Assembly (NCBI GenBank): GCA_026989335.1 | Contig: JALSJN010000075.1 | Coordinates: 1 to 64,000 of the forward strand | Source: Thiotrichaceae bacterium | GTDB taxonomy: Bacteria > Pseudomonadota > Gammaproteobacteria > Thiotrichales > Thiotrichaceae | Length of the DNA: 64,000 nucleotides | Direction of reading: 5' to 3' | Translations under genes and position numbers: made by a program | Shown: positions 35,624-46,690 of the stretch, in pieces | How positions within the stretch are numbered: position 1 is the first letter of the stretch | How the letters are laid out: each line of letters starts with the position of its first letter | Notes under the pieces: model-generated | Databases searched by the model: none | What the model was told of the DNA's origin: nothing | Seen by the model: only the letters and a program-made list of their open reading frames with translations

Positions 35624-37135
35624 ATGTTTGATGGTTACTTGTTAAGTGTCTTGATTTGGCTGCCAATACTCGGCGGTATCTTAACTCTTTTTGCGGGCGA
35701 TAAAGTCGCAGCTCGCCCAGTAGCATTAGTGGTCAGCGTACTTACTTTTGCAATTAGCCTACTGCTATGGACGGGCTTTAATGCTGAAGGGTATCAATTA
35801 CAGTTTGTCGAACTAATTCCGTGGATTGAAACCTTCAAGATAAATTACAGTTTGGGTGTTGATGGGATATCAATGCCGCTCATCCTATTGAATACTTTTA
35901 TCACGGTATTGATTGTTCTAGCAGGTTGGGAAGTTATTCAGAAAAAACCGTCACAATATATGGCAGCCTTCTTAATTATGGAAGGTATTATTAATGGCGT
36001 ATTTGCAGCTCAGGATGCCATGCTGTTTTATGTGTTTTTTGAAGCAATGCTAATTCCAATGTTTATTGTGATTGGTATTTGGGGTGGCGATAACCGTATT
36101 TACGCGACCATTAAGTTCTTTCTATATACCTTCTTCGGCTCGGTATTTATGTTGGTTAGCTTAATTTACATGTACACACAGGCAGGTAGTTTTGCGATAG
36201 CTGATTTGCATAATGTAAAGTTAGGGCTAACGCCGCAAATTTTAATCTTTTTATCATTCTTAATCGCCTTTGGTGTAAAGGTGCCGATGTGGCCAGTCCA
36301 TACATGGTTACCCGATGCTCACGTTCAAGCGCCTACGGGCGGCTCGGTAATTTTGGCAGCGGTTATGCTTAAAATTGGTGGCTATGGCTTTTTACGATTT
36401 TCGTTGCCAATGGTGCCAGATGCTTCAGCAGAGCTAGCTTGGCTTGTGATTTTTATGTCACTAACTGCTGTAGTTTACATTGGGTTTATAGCTTTGGTTC
36501 AAAGTGATATGAAAAAGTTGGTGGCGTATTCATCCATTGCTCATATGGGTTTTGTAACGTTAGGCTTCTTTATTTTATACCCTATATTGAAAAATACTGG
36601 TAGTACCGAAGGCTCATTAATGGGCTTGCAAGGGGGGATGTTGCAGATGATATCGCATGGTTTTATCTCCGGTGCGATGTTCCTAGCTATTGGTGTTTTA
36701 TATGATCGTATGCACACCCGTGAGATTTCTGCTTACGGTGGTGTTGCAAACCGAATGCCTTGGTTTGCGGGTTTCTTTGTGCTCTTTGCCATGGCGAATA
36801 CGGGTTTACCAGGTACCTCAGGTTTTGTTGGTGAGTTCATGGTTATTCTTGCCAGCTTTAAAGCTAATTTCTGGATTGCTTTTTTAAGTGCGACAACCTT
36901 AATAGTGGGAGCAGCTTATACTTTATGGTTAGTTAAACGTGTCATCTTTGGTGCTGTTACGAATGATCAGGTATCTGAACTCACCGATATAAACAAGCGT
37001 GAAACGTTTATATTAAGCGTATTAGCCGTCTTTGTATTGTTACTAGGGTTATGGCCAGAGCCATTGGTACATGTAATGAATGATTCGCTCGTTCATGTTA
37101 TTGAACAAGCAACAACCAGCAAGTTGGTAAAGTGA
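35624..37135 (+). CDS. nuoM: NADH-quinone oxidoreductase subunit M
   Basis: A 503-residue antiporter-like subunit, homologous to NuoL and NuoN. Seen: the membrane Glu in YVFFEAMLIPMF, KVPMWPVHTWLPDAHVQAPT, and YSSIAHMGF. I use ATG 35624 (MFDGYLLSVLIW), just after the nuoL stop, rather than the listed start inside nuoL. Confidence 0.95.
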   Translation: MFDGYLLSVLIWLPILGGILTLFAGDKVAARPVALVVSVLTFAISLLLWTGFNAEGYQLQFVELIPWIETFKINYSLGVDGISMPLILLNTFITVLIVLAGWEVIQKKPSQYMAAFLIMEGIINGVFAAQDAMLFYVFFEAMLIPMFIVIGIWGGDNRIYATIKFFLYTFFGSVFMLVSLIYMYTQAGSFAIADLHNVKLGLTPQILIFLSFLIAFGVKVPMWPVHTWLPDAHVQAPTGGSVILAAVMLKIGGYGFLRFSLPMVPDASAELAWLVIFMSLTAVVYIGFIALVQSDMKKLVAYSSIAHMGFVTLGFFILYPILKNTGSTEGSLMGLQGGMLQMISHGFISGAMFLAIGVLYDRMHTREISAYGGVANRMPWFAGFFVLFAMANTGLPGTSGFVGEFMVILASFKANFWIAFLSATTLIVGAAYTLWLVKRVIFGAVTNDQVSELTDINKRETFILSVLAVFVLLLGLWPEPLVHVMNDSLVHVIEQATTSKLVK

Positions 37136-37136
37136 T

Positions 37137-38651
37137 ATGCAATTAATTCCAATGGGCTTTGAAGTCCCTAATTTCACCCCCGCTATACCAGAGATATTTT
37201 TATTAGCAGGTGCCTGTTTTGTGTTACTCGCTGATTTATTCATAAGCGATAAAAATCGCTTTATTACCTACTTAATGGCGCAAGTCGTACTCTTAATAAC
37301 AGCAGGTTTAGTTTTAACTAACTTTGGCAGTGCTACTGTTTCTACATTTAGCGATATGTTTGTACTTGACCCAATGGCACAAGTCTTAAAAGTAGCATTG
37401 ATATTGGTTACAGTGGGTGTCTTTGTGTATTCACGTGATTATTTGCGTGATCGTCAAATGTACCGTGGAGAATATTTCACGCTTGGTTTATTTACCGTAT
37501 TGGGCATGATGATCATGGTGTCAGCACAAACCCTATTGCTAATTTACTTAGGCTTAGAGCTACTATCACTTGCAATGTATGCCCTAGTCGCCTTTAGACG
37601 TGATGACGGGCGTGCATCAGAAGCCGCAATGAAATATTTTGTACTCGGTGCTATTGCATCCGGTATGTTGCTGTACGGTATGTCGTTTATTTACGGTATA
37701 ACAGGTAGTTTATACCTTGATCATATCGCAACTTATATGTCATCAAACCCCGTTATGCAAAATGTTGGTTTGTTACTTGGCTTGTCATTTATCATCGTAG
37801 GGCTTGGTTTTAAACTGGGTGCAGTGCCTTTTCATATGTGGGTGCCAGATGTTTATGACGGCGCTCCAACATCGGTGACTATGTTCCTAGGTACGGCACC
37901 AAAAATTGCCGCGTTTGCGATGATTATCCGCTTGTTAGCTGAAGGCTTAGGCGACATGGTGCAAGGTTGGCAACAAATTTTAGCGATTCTCGCGGCGCTC
38001 TCTGTTGTGCTGGGTAACATCATAGCTATTGCCCAAACCAATATAAAACGAATGTTCGCGTACTCAACTATTTCACATATGGGCTTTGTCTTAATGGGGG
38101 TTCTTGCAGGTACGCAAGCAGGCTATGCTGCTTCAATGTTTTATATTATCACCTATGCCATCATCTCAATGGGCGGCTTTGCAGTCATTATTTATTTAAG
38201 CCACAACGCTAAAGAAGCGGATCAATTGGATGATTTAAAAGGCTTAAGCAGTACGCATCCTTGGGTGGCCTTTATGATGATGCTATTTTTATTTGCAATG
38301 GCTGGCGTACCACCAACCGTTGGCTTTTACGCTAAGTTATCGGTGATAACTGTTGTGGTTGATGTGAGTTATACTTGGCTGGCGGTACTGGCCGTGGTGA
38401 CGTCAGTGATTGGTGCTTACTATTATTTACGCGCTATAAAACTGATGTATTTTGATAAGTCCGATGAAAATACAAGTACAGAAACAATTGCTGAAAATAA
38501 TTTGGATGGGGCTAAGCCATCTGTGGCTAACAATAACTCATTAGACTTTACTGTGTTATTAAGCATTAATGGTTTCGCGGTATTACTGCTAGGAATATTG
38601 CCAGGTGGGCTGATGGCGCTTTGCTTGCGTGCAATACAGTCAAGCTTATAA
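37137..38651 (+). CDS. nuoN: NADH-quinone oxidoreductase subunit N
   Basis: A 504-residue antiporter-like subunit that ends the operon. Seen: LGLELLSLAMYALVAFRRDD, KLGAVPFHMWVPDVYDGAPT, YSTISHMGF, and KLSVITVVVDV near the end. A polar insert (DENTSTETIAENNLDGAKPS) precedes the last helix. It begins right after the nuoM stop. Confidence 0.95.
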   Translation: MQLIPMGFEVPNFTPAIPEIFLLAGACFVLLADLFISDKNRFITYLMAQVVLLITAGLVLTNFGSATVSTFSDMFVLDPMAQVLKVALILVTVGVFVYSRDYLRDRQMYRGEYFTLGLFTVLGMMIMVSAQTLLLIYLGLELLSLAMYALVAFRRDDGRASEAAMKYFVLGAIASGMLLYGMSFIYGITGSLYLDHIATYMSSNPVMQNVGLLLGLSFIIVGLGFKLGAVPFHMWVPDVYDGAPTSVTMFLGTAPKIAAFAMIIRLLAEGLGDMVQGWQQILAILAALSVVLGNIIAIAQTNIKRMFAYSTISHMGFVLMGVLAGTQAGYAASMFYIITYAIISMGGFAVIIYLSHNAKEADQLDDLKGLSSTHPWVAFMMMLFLFAMAGVPPTVGFYAKLSVITVVVDVSYTWLAVLAVVTSVIGAYYYLRAIKLMYFDKSDENTSTETIAENNLDGAKPSVANNNSLDFTVLLSINGFAVLLLGILPGGLMALCLRAIQSSL

Positions 38652-38867
38652 GTATTTATTAAAGTCTTTTCTCGCTTAGAATAGTCTAGCTATTGTTTTT
38701 TTAGGGAATAGACGGTTGAAAATTTCAGATGAATGGATTATTCTTCGTTCATCTAGGGTTCAGTTATGTTCTTCGAAAAAGCGAAAAATAGGAAACTGAA
38801 AGCTGTTTGTTTAAGCTGTGACAACACTTACTGTGGCTATCACAATAAAAAAAATTAGGAGTTTCAA

Positions 38868-40277
38868 ATGTTTATTAAAAGTTTTTCATCCATAGCTGTA
38901 TTGGCTTTTCTACTTCCCACTACGCAAGTAATGGCAGCACAACATGAAAAAGCCGAAGGTCGTGTCGATGCTACGGCAACATTACCTAATGCAAAAGCCG
39001 GTGAGTGTTTTGCGAAAGTGATTGTACCGGCTAAATATGATGTGAAAACAGAAGAGGTTTTGGTTAAGCCTGAATCTGAAGAAGTCACCATTAAAGCCGC
39101 TATTTTCGATACAGCTGAAAAACCAGTAATTGTTAAAGCGGGTTATACAAAAATAAAAGTGGTACCTGCAAAATTCAGAGAGGAAATAGAAGAAGTTGAA
39201 ACCTCGAAAGCCGGAACAGCATGGTTAACTGGTCTCGGAAAAGGCGGTATTCCTGCTAGCCCTGCGCTTTTAGCGGGAGCTAAAACCAGTGGGATTGAAA
39301 TTGAGAAGGCTGCGCCAGGGCAGTGTTTTAAAGAGTATTTTACATCTGCTAAATTTGAGCAAACAGAAAAACAAATCTTAGTTAAAGAAGAGTCAGAAGA
39401 AATTAAGGTTATCGCACCACAGTTCGAAGGTGGTGAAGAATTGGTTATTGTTAAGCAAGCGAGTAAAAAGAAAATTTATAAGCCAGCGGAATATGAGATT
39501 GTAGAAGAGAAAATTGAGATTGAGCCAGCTAAAGCTGTTTGGAAAAAGGGTGATGGCCCAATCACTAAGATCGATAATTCTACAGGCGATATTATGTGTT
39601 TGGTACAGGTGCCAGCAAAATACCAAATCTTTAAGAAAACGGTTCTTAAAAATAAATCAAGCATTGAGTTAGTGGATGTTCCTGAGGCAACTAAAGCCAT
39701 TAAAATTAGCAAGCTGGTTACGGATACTTCTGTTGATAAAGTAAAAATTCCTGCTGAATACAAGACAGTATCCATTAAAAATAAAGTATCTGATGCAAGT
39801 TTCTCATGGAAGGCTGCCGGAGAAAAAGGGGAAGGGACTTACACAGGTAATCAAATTTGTTTAAAAGAGATACCTGCAAAATTCACCAAAGTGAAGAAGC
39901 TTGTGGTTGATGCAGCAGCAGCAGTTGAAGAAGAAAAAATTGACCCAGTATCTCAGATTATTAAAGTCAGTAACGTAGCGACAGAGTCTGAAGAAATTCG
40001 TACAAAAGTACCTGCTGTTTATAAAACTGTTGAGAAAAGAATTAAAGTTAGCCCTGAAAGCCTGGTATGGCGTCAGATATTATGTCGTACCAATATGGGT
40101 CCTGGAATTAATAAAAAGATTCAACAGGCGCTTAAAGATGCGGGTGTTTACACCGGTGTTGTTGATGGTAATATCGGTCGTGGTACAATGAAGTCACTTG
40201 AGCAGTACCAGAAAGATAATGGAATGGCTACTGGCGGAATCACTATGGATGTATTGAAGAAGTTGGGTGTTCGTTAA
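38868..40277 (+). CDS. Secreted protein with four degenerate repeats and a peptidoglycan-binding domain
   Basis: 469 residues: signal peptide (1-23, ending QVMA), four related blocks, and a C-terminal PG_binding_1 domain (about 412-469, INKKIQQALKDAGVYTGVVD then GTMKSLEQYQKDNGM). Each block opens with a Cys line such as GECFAKVIVPAKY, GQCFKEYFTSAKF, MCLVQVPAKYQ or ICLKEIPAKFT (Cys 47, 153, 244, 331), followed by valine/lysine/glutamate-rich strands. It likely sits in the periplasm or outer envelope bound to peptidoglycan; the repeats' role is unknown. GGAG site; own terminator. Confidence 0.7.
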   Translation: MFIKSFSSIAVLAFLLPTTQVMAAQHEKAEGRVDATATLPNAKAGECFAKVIVPAKYDVKTEEVLVKPESEEVTIKAAIFDTAEKPVIVKAGYTKIKVVPAKFREEIEEVETSKAGTAWLTGLGKGGIPASPALLAGAKTSGIEIEKAAPGQCFKEYFTSAKFEQTEKQILVKEESEEIKVIAPQFEGGEELVIVKQASKKKIYKPAEYEIVEEKIEIEPAKAVWKKGDGPITKIDNSTGDIMCLVQVPAKYQIFKKTVLKNKSSIELVDVPEATKAIKISKLVTDTSVDKVKIPAEYKTVSIKNKVSDASFSWKAAGEKGEGTYTGNQICLKEIPAKFTKVKKLVVDAAAAVEEEKIDPVSQIIKVSNVATESEEIRTKVPAVYKTVEKRIKVSPESLVWRQILCRTNMGPGINKKIQQALKDAGVYTGVVDGNIGRGTMKSLEQYQKDNGMATGGITMDVLKKLGVR

Positions 40278-40296
40278 AAACATCTACTTCTATTAA

Positions 40297-40329
40297 AAAA
40301 AAGAGCCACGGTCGTGGCTCTTTTTTTTT
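40297..40329. terminator. Bidirectional terminator between the repeat protein and tgt
   Basis: Perfect stem GAGCCACG/CGTGGCTC with a 2-nt loop, flanked by A8 on the left and T9 on the right, between two convergent genes. Confidence 0.88.
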
Positions 40330-40356
40330 GCTCAATTTTTCAATGCTCAGGTTTTC

Positions 40357-41493
<1,137 letters not shown>

Positions 41494-41592
41494 TCACCGA
41501 TATGGTAGTGCTGATTGATTGAATACACAATCAGCTTTTAAATTAATGACAGGAAAAGCGTAATAAATAAGTAATTAATTATATAATAATAC

Positions 41593-41632
41593 ATTAAATC
41601 AAATTAAATCAAATTAAATCAAATTAAATCAA
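41593..41632. repeat. Four exact tandem copies of ATTAAATCAA
   Basis: The 10-bp unit is repeated four times without variation (41593, 41603, 41613, 41623). It lies in the 552-bp gap between divergent tgt and the SCP2-like gene, about 20 bp before a candidate promoter. It is prone to slippage, and could tune promoter spacing or bind a protein once per helical turn. Confidence 0.85.
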
Positions 41633-41652
41633 AGGCTTATAAAATAATTGTA

Positions 41653-41682
41653 TTGACATTAGTGGCTTTATTCTGTCATATT
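41653..41682 (+). promoter_or_regulatory. Candidate sigma-70 promoter upstream of the SCP2-like gene
   Basis: Perfect -35 TTGACA (41653-41658), 18-bp spacer, -10 CATATT (41677-41682). It points toward the gene at 42025, leaving a leader of about 340 nt, within which I recognise no known riboswitch. Confidence 0.4.
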
Positions 41683-42024
41683 GCAATAAAACTGTTTGAT
41701 AATTATCAAGAGCGAATAGTGGATTTTCAGAGTGATGCAATTTTAGTGTTGTTACTTTGAGGTGAAGTTTTTGAGTAATTTTGTTAGGCAGTCATTTTTA
41801 AAACCTGAATCTGTGACTTTAATGCGGATACGGGGCGTAAGATATTGGTTTAGTACGTGACTTATACAAATATTAGCTTCAGCCATAGCTTAAGCGGATA
41901 TTTTTTAAACCCGTGATGAATCTATAGCTTGTTGTTCAGTGTTGTAGTGCAGTCACGGGTTTAGGTTAAAGTTAGAACCAGTTATTGGTTTATTTTTTTT
42001 GTTTGATCTCTAGGAGGATTAATA

Positions 42025-42552
42025 ATGTTTAAAAAGACAGGAATAGTTGTCTCAACAGTTTTATTAACTAGCTCAGTGATGGCGGCTGATTTTATGGACG
42101 CAACATGGGCAAAGCAAGCTTGTAACGCATGGAATGCGAATGCAACACTCACCACTCAGTTAGGCAGTAAAAGTAGCTCTAAATGGATTTCAAATGATGC
42201 GGGAAGAGGCTTCAAAGTTTTACAAATGTACCGTAGCCAATGTGGCGCTAAATCAAAAGTGCAATTAACAATCGCTGACAAAGGCGGCAAGGCCATGTGT
42301 ATTTACGGTGGTAAGCCAGATGGAAAAAAATTAAATATGGCAGTTGATTATCTTATGCATGCATCGGATAAAAATTGGACTTGTATGGGGAAAGCCTCAT
42401 GGGGTTGTGGTGCAATGGGTGCGATGGGTACGGGTAAACTAAAGTTTAGCGGTCCAAAGGTTGAAGCCATGAAAGTTATGGGGCCTTTTGGTAGTTTTTT
42501 AAAGTTGGCAGGTGCTGTGCCAGGGAATAAGGGTGCTACTTGTCCTAAGTAA
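42025..42552 (+). CDS. Secreted SCP2-like sterol/lipid-binding protein
   Basis: A 175-residue protein with a signal peptide (MFKKTGIVVSTVLLTSSVMA, cleaved before ADF). The mature part resembles SCP-2-type lipid-binding proteins: VDYLMHASDKNWTCMGKASW, then GAMGTGKLKFSGPKVEAMK with a C-terminal Met/Phe-rich segment. Four or more cysteines suggest disulfides. AGGAGG lies ahead of the ATG, predicting strong expression. The family call rests on pattern memory, so moderate confidence; periplasmic lipid handling is inferred. Confidence 0.55.
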   Translation: MFKKTGIVVSTVLLTSSVMAADFMDATWAKQACNAWNANATLTTQLGSKSSSKWISNDAGRGFKVLQMYRSQCGAKSKVQLTIADKGGKAMCIYGGKPDGKKLNMAVDYLMHASDKNWTCMGKASWGCGAMGAMGTGKLKFSGPKVEAMKVMGPFGSFLKLAGAVPGNKGATCPK

Positions 42553-42610
42553 CTTTCTTATTTTCATATAATTAGAGAGCCTTAAGCGGTATTACTTGAG
42601 TTCGCTAAAT

Positions 42611-42642
42611 AAAAAAGCCACAAAATATATGCGGCTTTTTTA
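42611..42642 (+). terminator. Terminator after the SCP2-like gene
   Basis: AAAAAAGCC and GGCTTTTTT pair around an AT-rich loop, 59 bp after the stop, followed by more Ts. Confidence 0.7.
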
Positions 42643-42789
42643 TTTGGGGTAGCTTTTGTTGAGTTGGTCGCTATTATTCACGAATGAGTCGTAATAGTTA
42701 TTCTATTCGCCGATCTTCGTGGATAATATCGGTAGATTTGGTAAGCTAAAAATCATTGGGCTTGATCAGGTTTACCCTCCGTTCATAGT

Positions 42790-43644
42790 TTAAAACTGAT
42801 GTTTTTCACAAGCCGTTAAAGTATTTTTCATTAGCATAGCCACGGTCATTGGTCCGACACCACCAGGCACGGGGGTAATCCAAGCTGCGCGTTGTGAGGC
42901 TTTTTCAAATTCCACATCACCTGCCAATTTTCCATCCTCTAAACGATTGATGCCAACATCAATAACCGTAGCGCCTTTCTTAATCCAATCCCCTTTTACT
43001 AGGCCTGGCTTGCCAACAGCAACAACTACAATGTCGGCTTGCCCTACAAGTTCTGGCGTATTTTTAGTAAAACGGTGGCATACGGTAACTGTTGCGCCTG
43101 CAAGTAGCAGTTCGAGCATCATAGGTCGTCCGACAATGTTAGATGCTCCAACAATAACAGCATGTTTACCATAAAAGGTTTCATCTATAGATTCAAGCAA
43201 GCGAATAATGCCAAACGGTGTGCAGGGACGTAAGCTAGGAATACGTAGAGCTAAGCGGCCAACATTGATTGGGTGAAAACCATCCACATCTTTATCGGGG
43301 TGGATTTGCTCGATAACCAGCGAAGCATCCATATGTTGTGGAAGCGGTAGCTGCACTAAAATACCATCAATGTCACTGTCATTATTGAGCTTTTCAATTA
43401 ATGTAATGAGTTCGTATTGTGTCGTTTCAGAGGCTAAATCATAAGAGCGAGAGTAAATGCCAACTTCTTTACAGGCTTTGCGTTTATGTCCAACATAGAT
43501 TTGTGATGCAGGGTCTCCGCCAATCAAAATTACTGCTAATCCCGGTGGGCGCTTTTCTAGTCTGGTTCGCTCTTTAATTGCTACTTTCACCTCACTTCTG
43601 ACTTTTACTGCAACTTTTTTTCCATCAATAATTTTTGCGCTCAT
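42790..43644 (-). CDS. folD: Bifunctional methylenetetrahydrofolate dehydrogenase/cyclohydrolase FolD
   Basis: A 284-residue cytosolic enzyme interconverting methylene- and formyl-tetrahydrofolate. The start at 43644 ([12 protein letters not shown]) is preferred over the listed ORF start because AAGGATT precedes it and the family begins there. Catalytic Tyr/Lys lie in [28 protein letters not shown] and [15 protein letters not shown] are signatures; the NADP-binding loop is GASNIVGRP. It is divergent from the tRNA-tig cluster, as in pseudomonads. Confidence 0.95.
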   Translation of the reverse strand: MSAKIIDGKKVAVKVRSEVKVAIKERTRLEKRPPGLAVILIGGDPASQIYVGHKRKACKEVGIYSRSYDLASETTQYELITLIEKLNNDSDIDGILVQLPLPQHMDASLVIEQIHPDKDVDGFHPINVGRLALRIPSLRPCTPFGIIRLLESIDETFYGKHAVIVGASNIVGRPMMLELLLAGATVTVCHRFTKNTPELVGQADIVVVAVGKPGLVKGDWIKKGATVIDVGINRLEDGKLAGDVEFEKASQRAAWITPVPGGVGPMTVAMLMKNTLTACEKHQF

Positions 43645-43810
43645 AATAATCCTTACTTGATGCTTGTGATTGAATCTTCTCATGGGTGTAGGCAACGAAC
43701 AAGGGTGCTGTTATTTAAATCATGAAAATAGCAGAAATAACAAACTTACATGCTTGACGAGAATAACTTAGATGCGTATTATTCGCGCTCTGTCATTTAT
43801 GGCAGTACGT

Positions 43811-43887
43811 CGGGATATAGCGCAGTCTGGTAGCGCGCCTGCTTTGGGTGCAGGATGTCGGGAGTTCGAATCTCTCTATCCCGACCA
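43811..43887 (+). tRNA. tRNA-Pro(TGG)
   Basis: A 77-nt gene; anticodon stem CCTGC/GCAGG with loop TTTGGGT, anticodon TGG, and encoded CCA. First of four tRNAs ahead of tig. Confidence 0.94.
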
Positions 43888-43918
43888 TTTTTATTTTTTA
43901 GTTGGTCGTACTTGATAT

Positions 43919-43995
<77 letters not shown>

Positions 43996-44025
43996 TTAAG
44001 TTTTTTGGTTAGCTTTTTTATTATG

Positions 44026-44101
44026 GTGGGTATAGCTCAGTTGGTAGAGCCCCGGCTTGTGATGCCGGTCGTCGTGGGTTCGAGTCCCATTATCCACCCC
44101 A
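44026..44101 (+). tRNA. tRNA-His(GTG)
   Basis: A 76-nt gene; acceptor GTGGGTA/TATCCAC, discriminator C, encoded CCA; loop TTGTGAT gives GTG. A G at 44025 supplies the extra 5' G(-1) expected for tRNA-His. Confidence 0.94.
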
Positions 44102-44191
44102 GTTATTTTAGTTGCTTGTATCTAAAAACAAGTGATTTTTTCCATATCCGGTTATACACAAGCAGAAATGCACTGTATAATCGCGTTTTTT

Positions 44192-44276
<85 letters not shown>

Positions 44277-44386
44277 TTATTTTTAATTCTATTGTTGGCA
44301 ACACTAGTTGCTGGCTATGGTTTTACCAATCATTTATTACTTTGAAAAACTTGGCTCTTTCTAAATAGCTGAGGTGAGGTTATTAC

Positions 44387-45679
44387 ATGCAAGTTTCAGT
44401 TGAATCTACAGGAAATATCGAACGAAAACTAACTATTATAATCCCCGCGGAGCGTGTTGATGGCGATGTTGAAAGTCGCTTAAAGACAATGCGAAGCAGG
44501 GTTAAAATTGATGGTTTTCGTCCTGGGAAGGTGCCCATCAGTGTGGTGGCTCAGCAATATGGAGATTCTGTTTATCAAGAAGTGGTGGGAGAACTCTTTC
44601 AATCTACTTTTTATGAAGCTGCGGAGCAAGAAAAACTACGTGTAGCTGGAATGCCTAAAATCGAAGCGACAACGGTAGAAGCTGGTAAAGATTTAGAATA
44701 TACCGCTACTTTTGATACCTATCCTGAGTTTAAAATCGCGGATATTTCTAAAATGGAAGTGAAGCGTCCTGTCGTTAAAGTGATGGCAGCGGATGTGGAT
44801 GAAATGATTGAAACGTTGCGTAAGCAACAAAAAGATTGGAAAGAAGTAAAGCGCAAGGCAACAAAAGGTGACTTACTTTCAATTGACTTTGATGGAAAAC
44901 TCAACGGTGAGGCTTTTGATGGCGGTTCATCAGAGGATTTTTCTGTTGAGTTAGGCGCTGGTCGCATGCTTAAAGATTTTGAAGATGCTCTTGTTGGTGT
45001 TAAAGCGGGTGAAACAAAAGATGCTGATGTCGCTTTCCCTGAAGATTATCCAGCAGAGAATTTAAAAGGTCAAAAAGCACAATTCTCCTTAAAGGTAAAA
45101 AGTGTTAGTGAACCTGCTTTGCCAGAAGTCGATAAAGAATTCATCAAAAAATTCGGCGTTGAAGATGGTACTCAAAAGAGTTTTAAGGCCGAGATTAAAA
45201 CGAATATGGAGCGTGAGTTAGAGCAGCGCATTAAAAGTAGTGTTAAGCAGTCTGTTATGGATGGTTTGCATGAAATACATGAAATTGATCTTCCTGAAGC
45301 ATTGGTCACTGACGAAATTCAGCAAGTTCGAAATGAGATGGCGCAGAACTCACAAGGTGCGGATTTATCAACATTACCTGATGATATGTTTAAAGACCAA
45401 GCAGCACGACGCGTAAAATTAGGCTTGATCGTTGGTGAGATTATCAATGGCAACAAGCTAGAAAAAGACCCAAAGCGTGTTGATGATATGCTCGAGTCCC
45501 TTGCTGCAAGCTATGAGGACCCAACGGCTCTATTGGAATATTACCGTAGCACACCAGAGGCTATGCAAACGATTGAAGCGGCGGTGATGGAAGAAATGAT
45601 TGTTGATTGGGTTATGGAAAAAGCCAAGGTAAAAGACCAAAAAATGAAGTTCACTGAGTTAGTTAACGATAAACGATAG
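44387..45679 (+). CDS. tig: Trigger factor (ribosome-associated chaperone)
   Basis: A 430-residue chaperone that docks at the ribosomal exit tunnel. N-terminal ribosome-binding domain with signature GFRPGKVP, FKBP-type isomerase domain (KGDLLSIDFDGKLNGEAFDGG, about 160-240), and helical C-terminal chaperone arms. Length is typical. It heads the conserved tig-clpP-clpX order. Confidence 0.96.
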   Translation: MQVSVESTGNIERKLTIIIPAERVDGDVESRLKTMRSRVKIDGFRPGKVPISVVAQQYGDSVYQEVVGELFQSTFYEAAEQEKLRVAGMPKIEATTVEAGKDLEYTATFDTYPEFKIADISKMEVKRPVVKVMAADVDEMIETLRKQQKDWKEVKRKATKGDLLSIDFDGKLNGEAFDGGSSEDFSVELGAGRMLKDFEDALVGVKAGETKDADVAFPEDYPAENLKGQKAQFSLKVKSVSEPALPEVDKEFIKKFGVEDGTQKSFKAEIKTNMERELEQRIKSSVKQSVMDGLHEIHEIDLPEALVTDEIQQVRNEMAQNSQGADLSTLPDDMFKDQAARRVKLGLIVGEIINGNKLEKDPKRVDDMLESLAASYEDPTALLEYYRSTPEAMQTIEAAVMEEMIVDWVMEKAKVKDQKMKFTELVNDKR

Positions 45680-45727
45680 CGCGAACAAATACTATGATCA
45701 ATACAGTGATTAAAAAAGGATAACAAA

Positions 45728-46357
45728 ATGTTTGAAAATAATAACGCAAAGAACATTGAGCCACTATCAGCCTTAGTGCCTATGGTGGTTGAACAAACCT
45801 CACGTGGTGAGCGCTCGTATGATATTTATTCACGCTTATTAAAGGAGCGTGTAATTTTTATCGTGGGTCAAATTGAAGACCATATGGCAAATTTGATTAT
45901 TGCTCAGCTGTTGTTTTTAGAATCTGAAAACTCTGAAAAAGATATTCACTTATACATTAATTCACCCGGTGGTGTTGTGACGGCTGGCATGGCAATTTAC
46001 GACACCATGCAGTTTATCAAACCTAAGGTGAGCACGCTTTGTATCGGACAGGCTGCGAGTATGGGTGCAGTGCTGTTAGCAGGCGGTGAGAAAGGTATGC
46101 GTTATGCATTGCCACATTCACGTGTGATGATTCACCAGCCTCTGGGTGGTTTTCAAGGTCAGGCTTCTGATATTGATATACATGCCAAAGAGATTCTGAA
46201 AATCCGTGAAGAACTTAATAAGGTGTTGGCTCATCATTCTGGTCAATCTTTGAAGACTATTTCAAAAGATACAGATCGTGATAACTTTATGGATGCAGAA
46301 ACTGCTATGAAATATGGCATGATTGATGAAGTTTTGAATAGTCGGTCAAAAAAGTAG
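45728..46357 (+). CDS. clpP: ATP-dependent Clp protease proteolytic subunit
   Basis: A 209-residue serine protease subunit forming the 14-mer chamber used with ClpX. Catalytic Ser in [14 protein letters not shown], His in [13 protein letters not shown], Asp in [14 protein letters not shown]; the oxyanion segment is [17 protein letters not shown] lies before the ATG. An N-terminal propeptide is probable. Confidence 0.96.
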   Translation: MFENNNAKNIEPLSALVPMVVEQTSRGERSYDIYSRLLKERVIFIVGQIEDHMANLIIAQLLFLESENSEKDIHLYINSPGGVVTAGMAIYDTMQFIKPKVSTLCIGQAASMGAVLLAGGEKGMRYALPHSRVMIHQPLGGFQGQASDIDIHAKEILKIREELNKVLAHHSGQSLKTISKDTDRDNFMDAETAMKYGMIDEVLNSRSKK

Positions 46358-46382
46358 CCAATTATTTGAAATTATTTTATAG

Positions 46383-46408
46383 AGCCTGATTTATTCAGGT
46401 TTTTTTTA
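46383..46408 (+). terminator. Terminator after clpP
   Basis: CCTGA and TCAGG form a short stem with a 5-nt loop, followed by eight or more Ts, 26 bp after the stop. It implies that clpX has its own promoter. Confidence 0.65.
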
Positions 46409-46460
46409 TGTATTCAGCATCAGTAAATGACTTACTGGGTAAAGTGTTATTTTATAATGA

Positions 46461-46587
46461 AAGGCTGGAATTTTACTGTTTAAGTTAGAAAAATGAAGCT
46501 AATAGCTGGTTATTAGCAATTTCCCCAACGAAAAGCAGTGAAAATTTAGTCATTTTTATTCGTCATCTGATTCGTACAAAGGCTTCA
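46461..46587. mobile_element. Hairpin MITE, copy 2 (clpP-clpX gap, one end degraded)
   Basis: In inverted orientation relative to copy 1. Shared blocks include TTCGTACAAAGGC at the right end, CGTCATCTGA, the ATTTTTATTCGTC region, and a central hairpin GCTAATA-gctggt-TATTAGC. The left terminal repeat is reduced to AAGGCTGG. It lies in the conserved clpP-clpX interval. Confidence 0.7.
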
Positions 46588-46690
46588 CATTACTTTATTT
46601 ATTCTTAATGTACTTTTTTCCTATTAAATATTATTGTATGCTGAGGTATCAGCAAGTAAAACGATTGAATAACGAGGTTTTTTTAAGCAA

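Noticed and set aside
41593-41632. Tandem repeats as a CRISPR array
   Set aside because: Units are contiguous 10-mers with no spacers and no cas genes nearby.
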